Shown here piece after piece: positions 18,028 through 26,794 of a DNA stretch of 64,000 nt; positions within the stretch are counted from its first letter, which is position 1; every line of letters starts with the position of its first letter. The notes beneath the pieces were generated by a model. The model saw only the letters and a program-made list of their open reading frames with translations, was not told where the DNA came from and made no database searches. Source of the stretch: Rhodanobacteraceae bacterium ZG21-1 (GTDB lineage: Bacteria; Pseudomonadota; Gammaproteobacteria; Xanthomonadales; Rhodanobacteraceae); the NCBI GenBank assembly GCA_021390615.1, contig JAJEJU010000024.1, positions 496,001-560,000 of the forward strand. The letters run 5' to 3'. A program made the translations under genes and the position numbers.

Positions 18028-18861
18028 TCAAGGTTGCGAAGGCAGGCTGATCCCGGGCAGCAGCAGCGGGTCCAGCCGCGTGCCGAACCAGTTGAAGCCC
18101 CAGTGCAGATGCGGGCCGGTGACCCGTCCGGTCATGCCGGAGAGGGCGATCACCTGGCCCTTGCTGACGCGTTCGCCCACCTGCACTTCCAGCTTGGACA
18201 GATGCAGGAAGTTCGAGCTCAGCCCGAAGCCGTGATCGAGCAGGATGGTGCCGCCGGTGAGATAGAGATCCGGCTGGGCGAAGGTGACGATGCCGGCCGC
18301 GGGCGCGCGCACCGGCGTGCCCTGCGGCACCGCGATGTCCATGCCGGAATGCGGCGCCCTGGGATCGCCGTTGTAGATGCGCTGGTTGCCGAAGCGTCCG
18401 CTGATGCGGCCGCGCACCGGCCAGACGAAGCCGTCGAGAAAGTCTTCGCGTGCGTCGTCGCGGTTGCGCGCGGCGCTCACCGCTGCCTGTTCGCGCTCGA
18501 TCCGCGCGGCCAGTTCCGGCGGCGGATTCACCGTCTTCGGCGGCACCCCGTTGATGCGCTCGATCGGCCAGTCGCGCGGAAGAATGGCGATCGAGACGTT
18601 GCGGCGGTGACCGTCCGGCGCCACCACCGTCACCTCGAGCGGACCGCGCTCGTCGCGGCCGGCGCCGAACACCGCCACGCCGTCGGTGCCTACGTGCACC
18701 GGCTTGCCGGCCACCTTCAGCTGACTGCCGGGCACCAGCCGCGTGATTACCAGGCCGCCTTGCGAAAGCGAGGCGGGGATATCGGTCGCCGCGTCCGCCT
18801 GGGCCGTGCCGACAGCGAACGCGAGCCACAGCGCGCAGGCCGCGCCCAGCCGCCACCTCAT
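18028..18861 (-). CDS. Secreted M23-family metallopeptidase
   Basis: 277 residues with a signal peptide (ALWLAFAVGTAQA). After a beta-rich linker (about 30-140), the LytM/M23 domain shows the zinc ligands HSGMD in APHSGMDIAVPQ and HLHWG near the end, with GRFGNQRIYNGDP ahead. It should cleave peptidoglycan cross-bridges or act as an amidase activator in the periplasm. Its ATG overlaps the pyrC stop (ATGA), so both are probably on one transcript with yidD upstream. Confidence 0.9.
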   Translation of the reverse strand: MRWRLGAACALWLAFAVGTAQADAATDIPASLSQGGLVITRLVPGSQLKVAGKPVHVGTDGVAVFGAGRDERGPLEVTVVAPDGHRRNVSIAILPRDWPIERINGVPPKTVNPPPELAARIEREQAAVSAARNRDDAREDFLDGFVWPVRGRISGRFGNQRIYNGDPRAPHSGMDIAVPQGTPVRAPAAGIVTFAQPDLYLTGGTILLDHGFGLSSNFLHLSKLEVQVGERVSKGQVIALSGMTGRVTGPHLHWGFNWFGTRLDPLLLPGISLPSQP

Positions 18862-20225
18862 CGATCGAACGCCAGCCGCTGGCCGCGTACGCTGTCGTCG
18901 ACCTTGGCGCCGTCCCAGACGCGCCGGCCGTTGACGAAGGTGGCGGCGATCGAGCTGGCGAAGGTATAGCCCTCGAACGGCGACCAGCCGCACTTGGACA
19001 ACACTTCCTCGCGGCGCACGGTGTGCGGCTTGTGCGGGTCGACCAGCACCAGGTCGGCGGCGTAGCCCTCGCGCAGGTAGCCGCGTTCCTTCACGTCGAA
19101 CAGCGTGGCCGGCGCATGGGTCACCGCCTCGACCACCCGCTCCAGCGTCAGCTTGCCCTCGTAGACCCGCTGCAGCGCGGCCTGCAGGGCGAACTGCACC
19201 AGCGGCAGGCCGGAAGGCGCCTGGTCGTACTTCAGCGCTTTTTCCTCCAGCAGGTGCGGCGCGTGGTCGGTCGCCAGCACGTCGATGCGCCCCTCGGCCA
19301 GCGCCCTGGTGATCGCCTCGCGGTCGGCGGCGGTCTTGATCGCCGGGTTGCACTTGATCAGGAAGCCGAGCCGTTCGTAGTCGGCGTCGTCGAAGTGCAG
19401 GAAGTGCACGCAGGTCTCGGCGGTGATCCGTTTGCCCTTGAGCGGGCCGGGCTGGAACAGCGCCAGCTCGTCGGCGGTGGAGATGTGCAGCACGTGCAGC
19501 CGGGTGCCGTGCTTCTGCGCCAGCGAGATGGCCAGGCGAGTGGACTTGATGCAGGCCTCGCGCGAGCGGATCAGCGGGTGCTCGCGCGCTGGAATGTCGA
19601 CGCCGTAGCGCTCACGCGCCTGGGCGTGCAGCGCGTCGATCATCGGAGTGTCTTCGCAATGCGTGATGATCGGGGTGGGGCAGTCGCGGAAGATGCCGTC
19701 CAGCGTTTCCGGGTTGTCCACCAGCATGTTGCCGGTGGAGGCGCCCATGAACACCTTGACCCCGGGCGCGGCGAGCGGGTCGAGCGCCTTGATGGCTTCC
19801 AGGTTGTCGTTGCTGGCGCCCATGTAATAGGCGTAGTTCACCGCGGAGGTTTCCGCGGCGCGGGCGTACTTGGCTTCCAGCGTCTCGCGGTCCAGCGCGG
19901 GCGGCTTGGTGTTGGGCATCTCCATGAAGCTGGTGATGCCACCGGCGGCGCAGGCGCGTGATTCGTGCCAGGTATCAGCTTTATGGGTGAGGCCGGGTTC
20001 GCGGAAATGCACCTGGTCGTCGATCATGCCGGGCAGCAGCCACAGCCCGGCGGCGTCGATCACCTGCTCGCCCGGACGGGCGGCCAGCTCGCCGGCGATA
20101 GCCTCGATGCGGCCCTGGCGCACGCGCAGGTCCGCGTGGAAGCGCCGGCCCTCGTTGACCAGTTCGGCATGCTTGATCAGCCAGTCGCTGGCGCCGGCGT
20201 CGAGGGGCTTGGTGTCATGGGGCAT
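18858..20225 (-). CDS. pyrC: Dihydroorotase (type with Gln in the metal HxH motif)
   Basis: Amidohydrolase of 455 residues, closing carbamoyl-aspartate to dihydroorotate in pyrimidine synthesis. Seen: [28 protein letters not shown], the likely carboxylated lysine in [31 protein letters not shown] and [12 protein letters not shown]. The first His of the usual HxH pair is Gln (QVH). I recall this as a known variant in one DHOase branch that still looks otherwise intact. Start at 20225 leaves an 11-base overlap with yidD. Confidence 0.9.
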   Translation of the reverse strand: MPHDTKPLDAGASDWLIKHAELVNEGRRFHADLRVRQGRIEAIAGELAARPGEQVIDAAGLWLLPGMIDDQVHFREPGLTHKADTWHESRACAAGGITSFMEMPNTKPPALDRETLEAKYARAAETSAVNYAYYMGASNDNLEAIKALDPLAAPGVKVFMGASTGNMLVDNPETLDGIFRDCPTPIITHCEDTPMIDALHAQARERYGVDIPAREHPLIRSREACIKSTRLAISLAQKHGTRLHVLHISTADELALFQPGPLKGKRITAETCVHFLHFDDADYERLGFLIKCNPAIKTAADREAITRALAEGRIDVLATDHAPHLLEEKALKYDQAPSGLPLVQFALQAALQRVYEGKLTLERVVEAVTHAPATLFDVKERGYLREGYAADLVLVDPHKPHTVRREEVLSKCGWSPFEGYTFASSIAATFVNGRRVWDGAKVDDSVRGQRLAFDR

Positions 20226-20484
20226 CGGAATCTCCGTGGCAACGGCAGGGGCTGAAATGGAACTGCTCGGGGACCGGATCCGCACCGCCGGTGCACAGCG
20301 GCTGGCAGCGCAGCAGGCGCCAGCCGGTCAGCAGGCCGCCGCGCAACGGGCCGAAGCGGGTCACCGCGATGCGTGCATAATCCGAGCAACTGGGGTAAAA
20401 GCGACAGCGCTGTCCCAGCAACGGACTGAGCCAGCGCTTATAAAGTCGGAGCAGAAGAAGAAGGAATCGGGTCACTGCGTTCAC
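20215..20484 (-). CDS. yidD: Membrane protein insertion efficiency factor YidD
   Basis: 89-residue small protein with the YidD pattern [20 protein letters not shown] and [11 protein letters not shown] plus a cysteine-rich C-terminus. It attaches to the inner membrane by an amphipathic helix and helps YidC insertion. It is normally found with rnpA and yidC at the dnaA region; here it sits alone ahead of pyrC, overlapping it by 11 bases. Divergent from dksA. Confidence 0.93.
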   Translation of the reverse strand: MNAVTRFLLLLLRLYKRWLSPLLGQRCRFYPSCSDYARIAVTRFGPLRGGLLTGWRLLRCQPLCTGGADPVPEQFHFSPCRCHGDSDAP

Positions 20485-20597
20485 GTTGCCGCGACGATAC
20501 GCGGCCTGTAGTGGTCAGAGTATTCCAGAAGCACGGTTGCTGGCGTAAGACACATGGGCTATAACACCCGGCCGCCGAGGCCAAAACGGTGAGGGAT

Positions 20598-21788
20598 ATG
20601 GCGAAAACGATGCATAATTCGACAGCCGCCAAGGCACAGAAGGGAAAGACTGTGTCCAAGGCGAAGGTAGCGAAGGCCAGTCCGTCCAAGACGGCCGCTC
20701 GCAAGGCCCCGGCGGCCAAGAAGGCCGCGCCGAAGAAGGTCGGCAAGGCCGCCGCTCCCGCCAAGAAGGTCGTGGCCAAGAAGGCGGCCAAGCCGGCAGC
20801 GGCGAAGCAGCCGGCCAAGAAGGTGACCAAGCCTGCAGTCAAGCATGCGTCGGTAAAGAAGCCAGCCGCCAAGGCGCCAGCCAAGAAGGCTGTGCCGAAG
20901 GCAGCCAAGCCGGCCGCCAAGAAAAAGCTGGTGGCCAAGCCGGCCAAGCCGGTCCAGGCAGTGAAGGTCGCCAAGCCCGCAGCGGCGGCCAAGCAGCCGG
21001 CCAAGGCATCGGCCCCGAAACCGGCGACGAAGAAAGCGCCGGTGCAACAGGACAAGAAGATCGCCAAGCCAGCCGCCGGGACGGTGGTCGCCAAGGCCCA
21101 GGAGCAGAAGATTCCGCCCAAGGTCGAGCCCAAGCCTGTGGCTCAGCCGGCGGCAGCGCAGGGCAGCGCAAAGAAGTCTCCGCAGCCTGCTCCTGCGCCC
21201 GTGGCGGGCAAGGTGGCGAGCGCGATCGCGATGGCGCCTCCACGCGTAGCTGTGGCTACCGGGCACCATACCCCCCACAAAAAGCAAAAAGCCCCGCAGT
21301 CCTCGATGAATACAGCGACAACTCTGGAAAACGGCATTACCAAGGAAGACGGGCGCTACGCCCTGCCTTCCACCACCATAATCGACCTACCCAAGGGGTA
21401 CCGTCCCTCGCCTGACGAGGAGTACATGAACCCCAAGCACCTGGCCTACTTCCGCAACAAGCTGCGCGAATGGCGCGATCAGCTGGTGGAGGAGTCGCGC
21501 CAGACCATGGAGAACCTGCGTGACGAGGTTCGCGATGTGGGCGACGAGGCCGAGCGCGCCACCCGCGAGACCGAGAACTCGCTGGAACTGCGCACGCGCG
21601 ATCGTTACCGCAAGCTGATTTCCAAGATCGAGAAGGCGCTGCGCCGAATCGAGGAAGGACGCTACGGCTATTGCGAGGAAACCGACGAGGAAATCGGCGT
21701 AGACCGCCTCGACGCTCGTCCGATCGCCACGCTGTCGCTGGATGCGCAGGAGCGCCGCGAGCACCTGCAGAAGCAGATGGGCGACTGA
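20598..21788 (+). CDS. dksA: DksA/TraR-family RNA polymerase-binding factor with long lysine-rich N-terminal tail
   Basis: Binds the RNA polymerase secondary channel and, with ppGpp, controls rRNA and amino-acid promoters. 396 residues: residues 1 to about 236 are a Lys/Ala/Pro repeat tail (KKAAPKK, AKKAAKPAAAK and similar) like histone H1 or AlgP; the 160-residue DksA core begins at Met237. The coiled-coil tip has DVGDEAERA (DxxDxA). The zinc-finger region YGYCEETDEEIG and TLSLDAQERRE has one cysteine instead of four. ATG 20598 is preferred over GTG 20589; Met237 (21306) could be an internal start giving a tail-less form. Confidence 0.92.
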   Translation: MAKTMHNSTAAKAQKGKTVSKAKVAKASPSKTAARKAPAAKKAAPKKVGKAAAPAKKVVAKKAAKPAAAKQPAKKVTKPAVKHASVKKPAAKAPAKKAVPKAAKPAAKKKLVAKPAKPVQAVKVAKPAAAAKQPAKASAPKPATKKAPVQQDKKIAKPAAGTVVAKAQEQKIPPKVEPKPVAQPAAAQGSAKKSPQPAPAPVAGKVASAIAMAPPRVAVATGHHTPHKKQKAPQSSMNTATTLENGITKEDGRYALPSTTIIDLPKGYRPSPDEEYMNPKHLAYFRNKLREWRDQLVEESRQTMENLRDEVRDVGDEAERATRETENSLELRTRDRYRKLISKIEKALRRIEEGRYGYCEETDEEIGVDRLDARPIATLSLDAQERREHLQKQMGD

Positions 21789-21822
21789 GCCGGCGCCAGC
21801 CTGCTCGACCCGTCGCGTTGAC

Positions 21823-21856
21823 GCCAGGGCCCCGCGGTGCGGGGCCTTGGCATTTT
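21823..21856 (+). terminator. Intrinsic terminator of dksA
   Basis: GCCAGGGCCCCGC (21823-21835) pairs with GCGGGGCCTTGGC (21839-21851) with one mismatch region and a GGT loop, followed by ATTTTG. Confidence 0.85.
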
Positions 21857-22205
21857 GTGCGCGCGACGATGCGCTGACAATGTCCCCGATGCGCCGGCAT
21901 GGGCTATCAGTAAGAGGTGGCAGGGCGCTGCCGGGTAGCTGACGCGACTGCGCGGTCAGCCATTGTCCCTAGGGAGCGCTGCCCGCTCGCGTCGAGCGCG
22001 AGTGTCCGTGGGCAAGGCTGCGACGGGGCTGTGCGTTCGAGCCGATGTCACGACGTTTTTCTCGGCGTTGCCGCCAGGCCATGACAAGCCTCGCCAGTCG
22101 TCCTTCAGCCAGCCGTCCCGCCCTGCCGGGTCGTATCTGTCGCAGCACTGCCGGCGCGTCGCCGGCGGCTGGTGCGGCGGTCTTGCGGCAGCGCCGAGAA
22201 GATCG
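21857..22205. other. Intergenic region between dksA terminator and sufE
   Basis: About 350 bases without a convincing gene in either strand. Short GC hairpins are present but no promoter, RNA gene or repeat was recognised. sufE ends at 22206 from the other side. Confidence 0.6.
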
Positions 22206-22634
22206 TCAGGCCAGCGCTTCGGCGGCGTATTGCTTCAGCCGGACCAGCATCGCGGCCAGGCCGTTCGAGCGCGTGGGCGAAAGATGCTTGGATAGCCCGA
22301 TCGCCTGGATATAGCCGGGTTCGGTAGCGAGGATCTCCTGCGCCGGCCGATCGGAATAGACGCGCAGCACCAGGGCGATCAGGCCCGACACGATGGCCGA
22401 GTCGCTGGCCGCATCGAAATGCATCTTCGAGGCGTCGCCGCTGGGCACCAGCCACACCATCGACTGGCAGCCGTGCACGCGGTGCTCTTCGGTCTTCCAG
22501 GTTTCGGGAAAGGCGGGCAGTTGCTTGCCCAGATCGATCAGGTACTGGTAGCGCTCGCTCCAGTCGCCGAAGAAGGCGAATTCCTCGACGATGTCCTGCT
22601 GGGCCTGGGCGGCGGTGGAAGCGGTGGCGTTCAT
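22206..22634 (-). CDS. sufE: SufE-family cysteine desulfuration protein
   Basis: 142 residues. SufE accepts persulfide sulfur from the desulfurase SufS and passes it to the Fe-S scaffold. The active cysteine is in HRVHGCQSMVW and the family segment ERYQYLIDLGKQLP is near the N-terminus, with GLSKHLSPTRSNGL toward the end. The ATG at 22634 gives the usual length. No suf operon is adjacent; it stands alone, upstream of nothing on its strand. Confidence 0.94.
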   Translation of the reverse strand: MNATASTAAQAQQDIVEEFAFFGDWSERYQYLIDLGKQLPAFPETWKTEEHRVHGCQSMVWLVPSGDASKMHFDAASDSAIVSGLIALVLRVYSDRPAQEILATEPGYIQAIGLSKHLSPTRSNGLAAMLVRLKQYAAEALA

Positions 22635-22718
22635 CCCGCCATTATCGCGCAGCTCGCCGTGGCTTTGCGGTGATGCCCGCACCACGAGGCCACGGAATGC
22701 CGCTTCGAGCGTGGCCGA

Positions 22719-23111
22719 TCAGCGCAGGGCCGCGCGAAGCTGGATGACATTGCCTTCGGGGTCGTGGCCATCGCAGACCCGATGGCCCTGGAAGTCCCAT
22801 TCGCGTTCCGCTGCGTTCAGTGCCCCGCCCAGCGCCTGCGCCGCTTCGCGCGCGGCAGTCAGGTCGGCGACGGCGAAGCACAGCTTGACCGGGGTGTTCT
22901 CCCGGCGTAGCGGTGGCGATTCGATGTTGGTCCGCTCGGCGATGGCGGGCGCCATCGCCACCACCACAAGCTGGAAGGCGCCGCCTTCGAGCACGACAAA
23001 ATCAGGCTCGCGCTGCACTGGGGTCAGTCCGAGCAGCTTTTCATAGAAGCAGCTCACGCGTTCGATGTCCTTGGCGTAAAGCACGGCGCCGGCGCTGAAC
23101 GGATGGCTCAT
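22719..23111 (-). CDS. VOC-family (glyoxalase-like) protein
   Basis: 130 residues with the vicinal-oxygen-chelate beta-alpha-beta-beta-beta fold: AGAVLYAKDIERVSCFYEKL, FVVLEGGAFQLVVV, CFAVADLTAAREAAQALGG and DPEGNVIQL at the end, with the Glu in the position of a metal ligand. Substrate unknown. It lies 32 bases after cysS and is probably cotranscribed with it. Confidence 0.88.
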   Translation of the reverse strand: MSHPFSAGAVLYAKDIERVSCFYEKLLGLTPVQREPDFVVLEGGAFQLVVVAMAPAIAERTNIESPPLRRENTPVKLCFAVADLTAAREAAQALGGALNAAEREWDFQGHRVCDGHDPEGNVIQLRAALR

Positions 23112-23143
23112 CGGATGTCTCCCGGCAGTCCTGCGGTGCAGCC

Positions 23144-24517
23144 CTAAGCCTTGGTCACGCTCCAGCGGGTGCCTTGCGCGCCGTCCTCGATGGTCACGCC
23201 CATGGCGCTCAGCTCGTTGCGGATCGCGTCCGCACGGGCGAAGTCGCGCGCGGCGCGCGCCGCGCGGCGCTCTTCCAGCAGGGCGTCGACCTGGGCGGCA
23301 TCGATGCCGGCGGCATCGGTCTGCTTGAACCACGCTTCCGGGTCTTGCTGCAGCAGGCCGAGCAGGGCGCCGCCGCCGAGCAGGGCGGCCTTGGCTTCGG
23401 CCGTGCCCTGATGGCGGGCGGCATCGGCCAGTTCGGCCAGTTCGGCCAGCGCCTGCGGCGTGTTCAGGTCGTCGCACAGCGCGGCTTCCATCCGCTCGGG
23501 AACCGGCAGCGGCACGGCGGCGGTCGCCACGGACTCCAGGTCGCGCAGCACGCGATACCAGCCATCCAGGGTGCTGATCGCCTGGGTGATGGCGGCGTCG
23601 GACCAGTCCAGCGGCTGCCGGTAGTGGCCGCGCAGCAGCAACAGCCGCAGCGCTTCCGGCGGATGCTTCTTCAGCAGCTCGTGCAGCACCAGCACATTGC
23701 CCAGCGACTTGCTCATCTTGGCGCCGCCGAAGGTGAGCATGCCGTTGTGCAGCCACCAGCGCGCGAAGGGCTGGCCGCCGTGCGCGCAGGTGGACTGGGC
23801 GACCTCGTTCTCGTGATGCGGGAACAGCAGGTCGACGCCGCCGGCATGGATGTCGATGGTCTTGCCCAGCTGCTTTTCGCACATTGCTGAGCATTCGATA
23901 TGCCAGCCGGGGCGGCCGCGGCCCCAGGGGCTGTCCCAACCGGGCTGCTGCGGCGTGGAGGGTTTCCACAGCACGAAGTCGCCGGGATGCTTCTTATACG
24001 GCGCCACCTCGACGCGCGCGCCGGCGATCAGTTCCTCGGGGTCGCGCCCGGACAGCGCGCCGTAGGCCGGGAAGGAGCCGACGTCGAACAGCACGTGCTG
24101 CTCGGCGGCATAGGCGTGCCCCTGGGCGATCAGCTGCTCGCTCATCGCGATGATCTCGCCGATGTGCGCGGTGGCGTGCGGCTCCAGATCGGGCGGGGCC
24201 ACGCCCAGCTTGGCCATGTCTTCGTGGTAGGCCTGGGCGTAGCGCTGGGTGATCACCTCGATCGGCACGCCTTCCTGCTGGGCGGCGGCGTTGATCTTGT
24301 CTTCCACGTCGGTGATGTTGCGGGCATACACCACCTGGGGGAAATGCCGGCGCAGCAGCGCCACCAGCACCCCAAACACCACCGGGCCGCGCGCATTGCC
24401 GATATGCACGTAGTTGTACACGGTGGGTCCGCACAAATACATGGTGACCCGCGCGGGGTCGAGCGGAACGAAGGCTTCGGCGCGGCGGGTCAGGCTGTTG
24501 TAGAGCGAAATCGGCAT
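23144..24517 (-). CDS. cysS: Cysteinyl-tRNA synthetase
   Basis: Class I aminoacyl-tRNA synthetase of 457 residues, the usual length. Zn-binding Cys in [19 protein letters not shown] (with HIGNA signature), [10 protein letters not shown] and HHENEVAQS for the other zinc ligands, and KMSKSLGN for catalysis. C-terminal anticodon-binding region ends [10 protein letters not shown]. The ATG at 24517 gives [12 protein letters not shown], the expected CysRS start. Confidence 0.97.
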   Translation of the reverse strand: MPISLYNSLTRRAEAFVPLDPARVTMYLCGPTVYNYVHIGNARGPVVFGVLVALLRRHFPQVVYARNITDVEDKINAAAQQEGVPIEVITQRYAQAYHEDMAKLGVAPPDLEPHATAHIGEIIAMSEQLIAQGHAYAAEQHVLFDVGSFPAYGALSGRDPEELIAGARVEVAPYKKHPGDFVLWKPSTPQQPGWDSPWGRGRPGWHIECSAMCEKQLGKTIDIHAGGVDLLFPHHENEVAQSTCAHGGQPFARWWLHNGMLTFGGAKMSKSLGNVLVLHELLKKHPPEALRLLLLRGHYRQPLDWSDAAITQAISTLDGWYRVLRDLESVATAAVPLPVPERMEAALCDDLNTPQALAELAELADAARHQGTAEAKAALLGGGALLGLLQQDPEAWFKQTDAAGIDAAQVDALLEERRAARAARDFARADAIRNELSAMGVTIEDGAQGTRWSVTKA

Positions 24518-24832
24518 CGGCGAGGCGTTCCGTGCAGGCGAAAGCCGGCGGCAGGGCGCAGCCGGGCAGCCCCGCATCTTAACAAGATCGGTGTCGCCCC
24601 ATAATCTCCTGCGCCAATCCCCTGCGCCGGGCCGGCAGGTTTTCGAGCCGCCGGCCAGCAGGCCGCAAAGGCCGATCCAGCCTCGTTCGGGGCGACCGGG
24701 CGGCATGCCCAAAGGCCGGCTAAACGGACGCCGCGGCGGCGCGGGTAATTGCGCAGATTCTAAGCAGCGATTCAGTGTGAATTTGATGCAATGGACGCCA
24801 GTAGAAGCACCCATGACCCTTCGGAGGTCACC
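24518..24832. other. Intergenic region between cysS and the glycine-zipper gene
   Basis: 315 bases holding divergent promoters by position. No gene, RNA or repeat recognised; the ribosome-binding site of the next gene is at its right edge. Confidence 0.55.
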
Positions 24833-25360
24833 ATGTCCAAGTTGTATGTTCCCGTGCTGGCACTGGCTTTCATGGCCACCGGCGTGTGTGCGCAGGACGC
24901 GCGTTACCCCGCCCCCGACGACAACGGCCATTACGCCTGGGCCGACGTGCTGCGCGTCGATCCGGTCTATGGCGTGGCGCGCACGGTCACCCCGACCCAG
25001 CAGTGCTACGACCAGCAGGTGGTGCAGCAGAATCCGGGCAACAGCGCAGCCGGCACCGTGCTCGGCGCGGTGATCGGCGGCGTGCTGGGCCACACCATCG
25101 GTCACGGCGACGGCCGTACCGCGGCGACCGTGGGCGGCGCGGTGATCGGCGGCGCGGTGGGCAACCGCGTGTCCGACCACGGCGGCAGCTACGAGACCAC
25201 CCAGACCACCTGCCAGCAGGTCAACACGGTGACCGACCAGCGCCGCATCACCGGCTACGACGTCGAATACCGTTATCGTGGCGAGGTGTTCAAGTCGCGC
25301 CTGAACTACGATCCGGGCGAGCGCATGCGCGTACGGGTCAGCGTGTCGCCGGCGGATTGA
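24833..25360 (+). CDS. Glycine-zipper 2TM outer-membrane protein (17 kDa surface antigen-like)
   Basis: 175 residues with a signal peptide ([12 protein letters not shown], cleavage before QD). The centre holds a glycine zipper ([19 protein letters not shown], then [13 protein letters not shown]), which spans the outer membrane in relatives; the rest is polar with [12 protein letters not shown] toward the end. GGAGG at 24823-24827 lies 5 bases ahead of the ATG. Function in envelope integrity is inferred from the family. Two cysteines in the mature part. Followed by its own terminator. Confidence 0.88.
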   Translation: MSKLYVPVLALAFMATGVCAQDARYPAPDDNGHYAWADVLRVDPVYGVARTVTPTQQCYDQQVVQQNPGNSAAGTVLGAVIGGVLGHTIGHGDGRTAATVGGAVIGGAVGNRVSDHGGSYETTQTTCQQVNTVTDQRRITGYDVEYRYRGEVFKSRLNYDPGERMRVRVSVSPAD

Positions 25361-25384
25361 TCCTCATCGCCATCGCTTGAGCTT

Positions 25385-25414
25385 GCCGCCGCCTTCGGGC
25401 GGCGGCTTTGTTTT
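25385..25414 (+). terminator. Perfect UUCG terminator of the glycine-zipper gene
   Basis: GCCGCCGCC (25385-25393), loop TTCG, GGCGGCGGC (25398-25406), then TTTGTTTT. A 9-bp perfect stem with a stable tetraloop. This separates the next leader region from upstream transcription. Confidence 0.93.
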
Positions 25415-25446
25415 CGGCCCTGGTCGGCGCATCGGGCGAAACGATG

Positions 25447-25475
25447 TTGCATGGCAGCGCGTTTCGGGCCATGAT
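25447..25475 (+). promoter_or_regulatory. Candidate promoter of the arginine leader/argF' transcript
   Basis: TTGCAT (25447-25452) and CATGAT (25470-25475) are 17 bases apart. The -35 matches consensus only in TTG and the -10 in four of six positions. A start near 25482 would put the leader ATG about 20 bases into the RNA. TTGCAT is also the -35 seen before rpsP. Confidence 0.35.
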
Positions 25476-25500
25476 GCGCTTTCACCTGTCCGGTAGCCCC

Positions 25501-25605
25501 ATGTCCACAGCCGTCTATACCGCCAACGTCCTCACCAGCGCCCGCATGGCCGCCGGGATGACGTCGCGTGCTCGTCGACCGCTGAACCGACATCGGGCCG
25601 GGTAG
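25501..25605 (+). CDS. Putative arginine-rich leader peptide of argF' (34 codons)
   Basis: A 34-codon open frame from ATG 25501 to TAG 25603-25605 in the gap between two intrinsic terminators. The last 12 residues, RARRPLNRHRAG, contain five arginines encoded CGT, CGT, CGA, CGA and CGG, none by CGC, the codon that dominates nearby genes. Read with the overlapping terminator and antiterminator sequences, it fits a leader peptide sensing charged tRNA-Arg. No good Shine-Dalgarno precedes the ATG; in-frame ATGs at 25444 and 25474 are alternatives. Arginine-rich frames also arise by chance in GC-rich DNA, so it is a candidate only. Confidence 0.5.
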   Translation: MSTAVYTANVLTSARMAAGMTSRARRPLNRHRAG

Positions 25606-25668
25606 GCAGTCGCACGCGTTTCACACGTATCGACGATAAACCCGGCCAGCGTGCCGGGTTTTTTGTTT
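25596..25668 (+). promoter_or_regulatory. Predicted attenuator with antiterminator/terminator switch ahead of argF'
   Basis: GGCCGGGT (25596-25603), in the last leader codons, is perfectly complementary to ACCCGGCC (25640-25647), which covers the 5' arm of the terminator. Pairing would stop terminator formation. A ribosome reaching the leader stop would cover 25596-25603 and favour termination; one stalled at the paired arginine codons (25573-25578) would leave it free and favour read-through into argF'. A further 7-bp pairing, CGCGTGC (25565-25571) with GCACGCG (25612-25618), is possible. The switch is inferred from sequence. Confidence 0.55.
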
Positions 25669-25670
25669 TT
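25638..25670 (+). terminator. Strong intrinsic terminator in the argF' leader
   Basis: AAACCCGGC (25638-25646) pairs with GCCGGGTTT (25653-25661) across a 6-base loop. The T-run is TTTTTTGTTTTT. It lies 33 bases after the leader stop and about 105 bases before argF', with no other gene for it to end. Confidence 0.92.
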
Positions 25671-25773
25671 CGGGCTAGCGCAATCCGGCTGGGGCGCGCG
25701 GCAGGGCAGATCGGATTGCAACAGACCAACGACCGGCCGGCGCCGGAACTTCCAAGACACAAGGCCTGACCAC

Positions 25774-26781
25774 ATGACGCTTCGCCACTTCTTGACCACC
25801 CAGGACTACACCCGCGGCGAGATCGACGCGCTGCTGGAGCAGGCCGCCGCCTTCAAGCGCTCCCCGCGCGGCCAGCAGCTGGCCGGCAAGTCGGTGGCGC
25901 TGCTGTTCTTCAATCCCTCGATGCGTACGCGCACCAGCTTCGAGCTGGGCGCCTTCCACCTCGGCGCCCATGCGATCGTGCTGGCGCCGGGCAAGGACGC
26001 CTGGCCGATCGAGTTCGAGGTCGGCAGCGTGATGGACGGCGACACCGAGGAGCACATCGCCGAGGTGGCGCGGGTGCTGTCGCGCTACGTGGACCTGATC
26101 GCGGTGCGCGCCTTTCCCAAGTTCCAGGACTGGTCGGTGGACCGCGAGGACAAGGTGATCAAGGCCTTCGCCCAGTACGCCACGGTGCCGGTGATCAACA
26201 TGGAGACGATCACCCATCCCTGCCAGGAACTGGCCCACGCGCTGGCGCTTAAGGAGCACCTGGGCAGCCTGCAGAACAAGAAGTACGTGCTCACCTGGAC
26301 CTACCACCCCAAGCCGCTCAACACCGCGGTGGCCAACTCGGCCCTGCTGATCGCCACCAAGTTGGGTTTCGACGTGACCCTGCTGTGCCCCACGCCGGAA
26401 TACGTGCTGGACGAGCGCTACATGCAGGCCGGCCAGCAGAACGCCCAGGAGAACGGCGGTTCGCTCAAGGTCAGCCACGACATCGAGGAAGCCTACCGCG
26501 GCGCCCACGTGGTCTACGCCAAGAGCTGGGGCGCGCTGCCGTACTTCGGCCAGTGGGAGCGTGAGAAGCCGATCCGCGAGGCGCACAAGCACTTCATCGT
26601 CGACGAGGCCAAGATGGCGCTGACCGACCACGGCCTGTTCAGCCACTGCCTGCCGCTGCGCCGCAACGTCAAGGCCACCGACGCGGTGATGGACGCGCCG
26701 TACTGCATCGCCGTCGACGAGGCGGAGAACCGCCTGCACGTGCAGAAGGCGGTGATGACCTCGCTGCTCGGCCAGCGCTGA
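25774..26781 (+). CDS. argF': N-acetylornithine carbamoyltransferase (AOTCase)
   Basis: Transfers carbamoyl phosphate to N-acetylornithine giving N-acetylcitrulline, in place of classical ornithine carbamoylation. 335 residues, near the Xanthomonas enzyme in length and sequence. Seen: carbamoyl-phosphate motif SMRTRTSFELG, MDGDTEEHIAEVARVLSRYV, ETITHPCQELAHALAL, LTWTYHPKPLNTAVANS and the C-terminal HCLPLRRNVKATDAVMD. First gene of the arginine cluster; expression is probably governed by the leader upstream. A clear Shine-Dalgarno was not seen. Confidence 0.96.
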   Translation: MTLRHFLTTQDYTRGEIDALLEQAAAFKRSPRGQQLAGKSVALLFFNPSMRTRTSFELGAFHLGAHAIVLAPGKDAWPIEFEVGSVMDGDTEEHIAEVARVLSRYVDLIAVRAFPKFQDWSVDREDKVIKAFAQYATVPVINMETITHPCQELAHALALKEHLGSLQNKKYVLTWTYHPKPLNTAVANSALLIATKLGFDVTLLCPTPEYVLDERYMQAGQQNAQENGGSLKVSHDIEEAYRGAHVVYAKSWGALPYFGQWEREKPIREAHKHFIVDEAKMALTDHGLFSHCLPLRRNVKATDAVMDAPYCIAVDEAENRLHVQKAVMTSLLGQR

Positions 26782-26794
26782 GCCGGGCCGGCGC

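Noticed and set aside
20640-21200. Repetitive AAG/GCC pattern read as a tandem or CRISPR repeat
   Set aside because: It is the codon-level repeat of the Lys/Ala-rich DksA tail without regular spacers.
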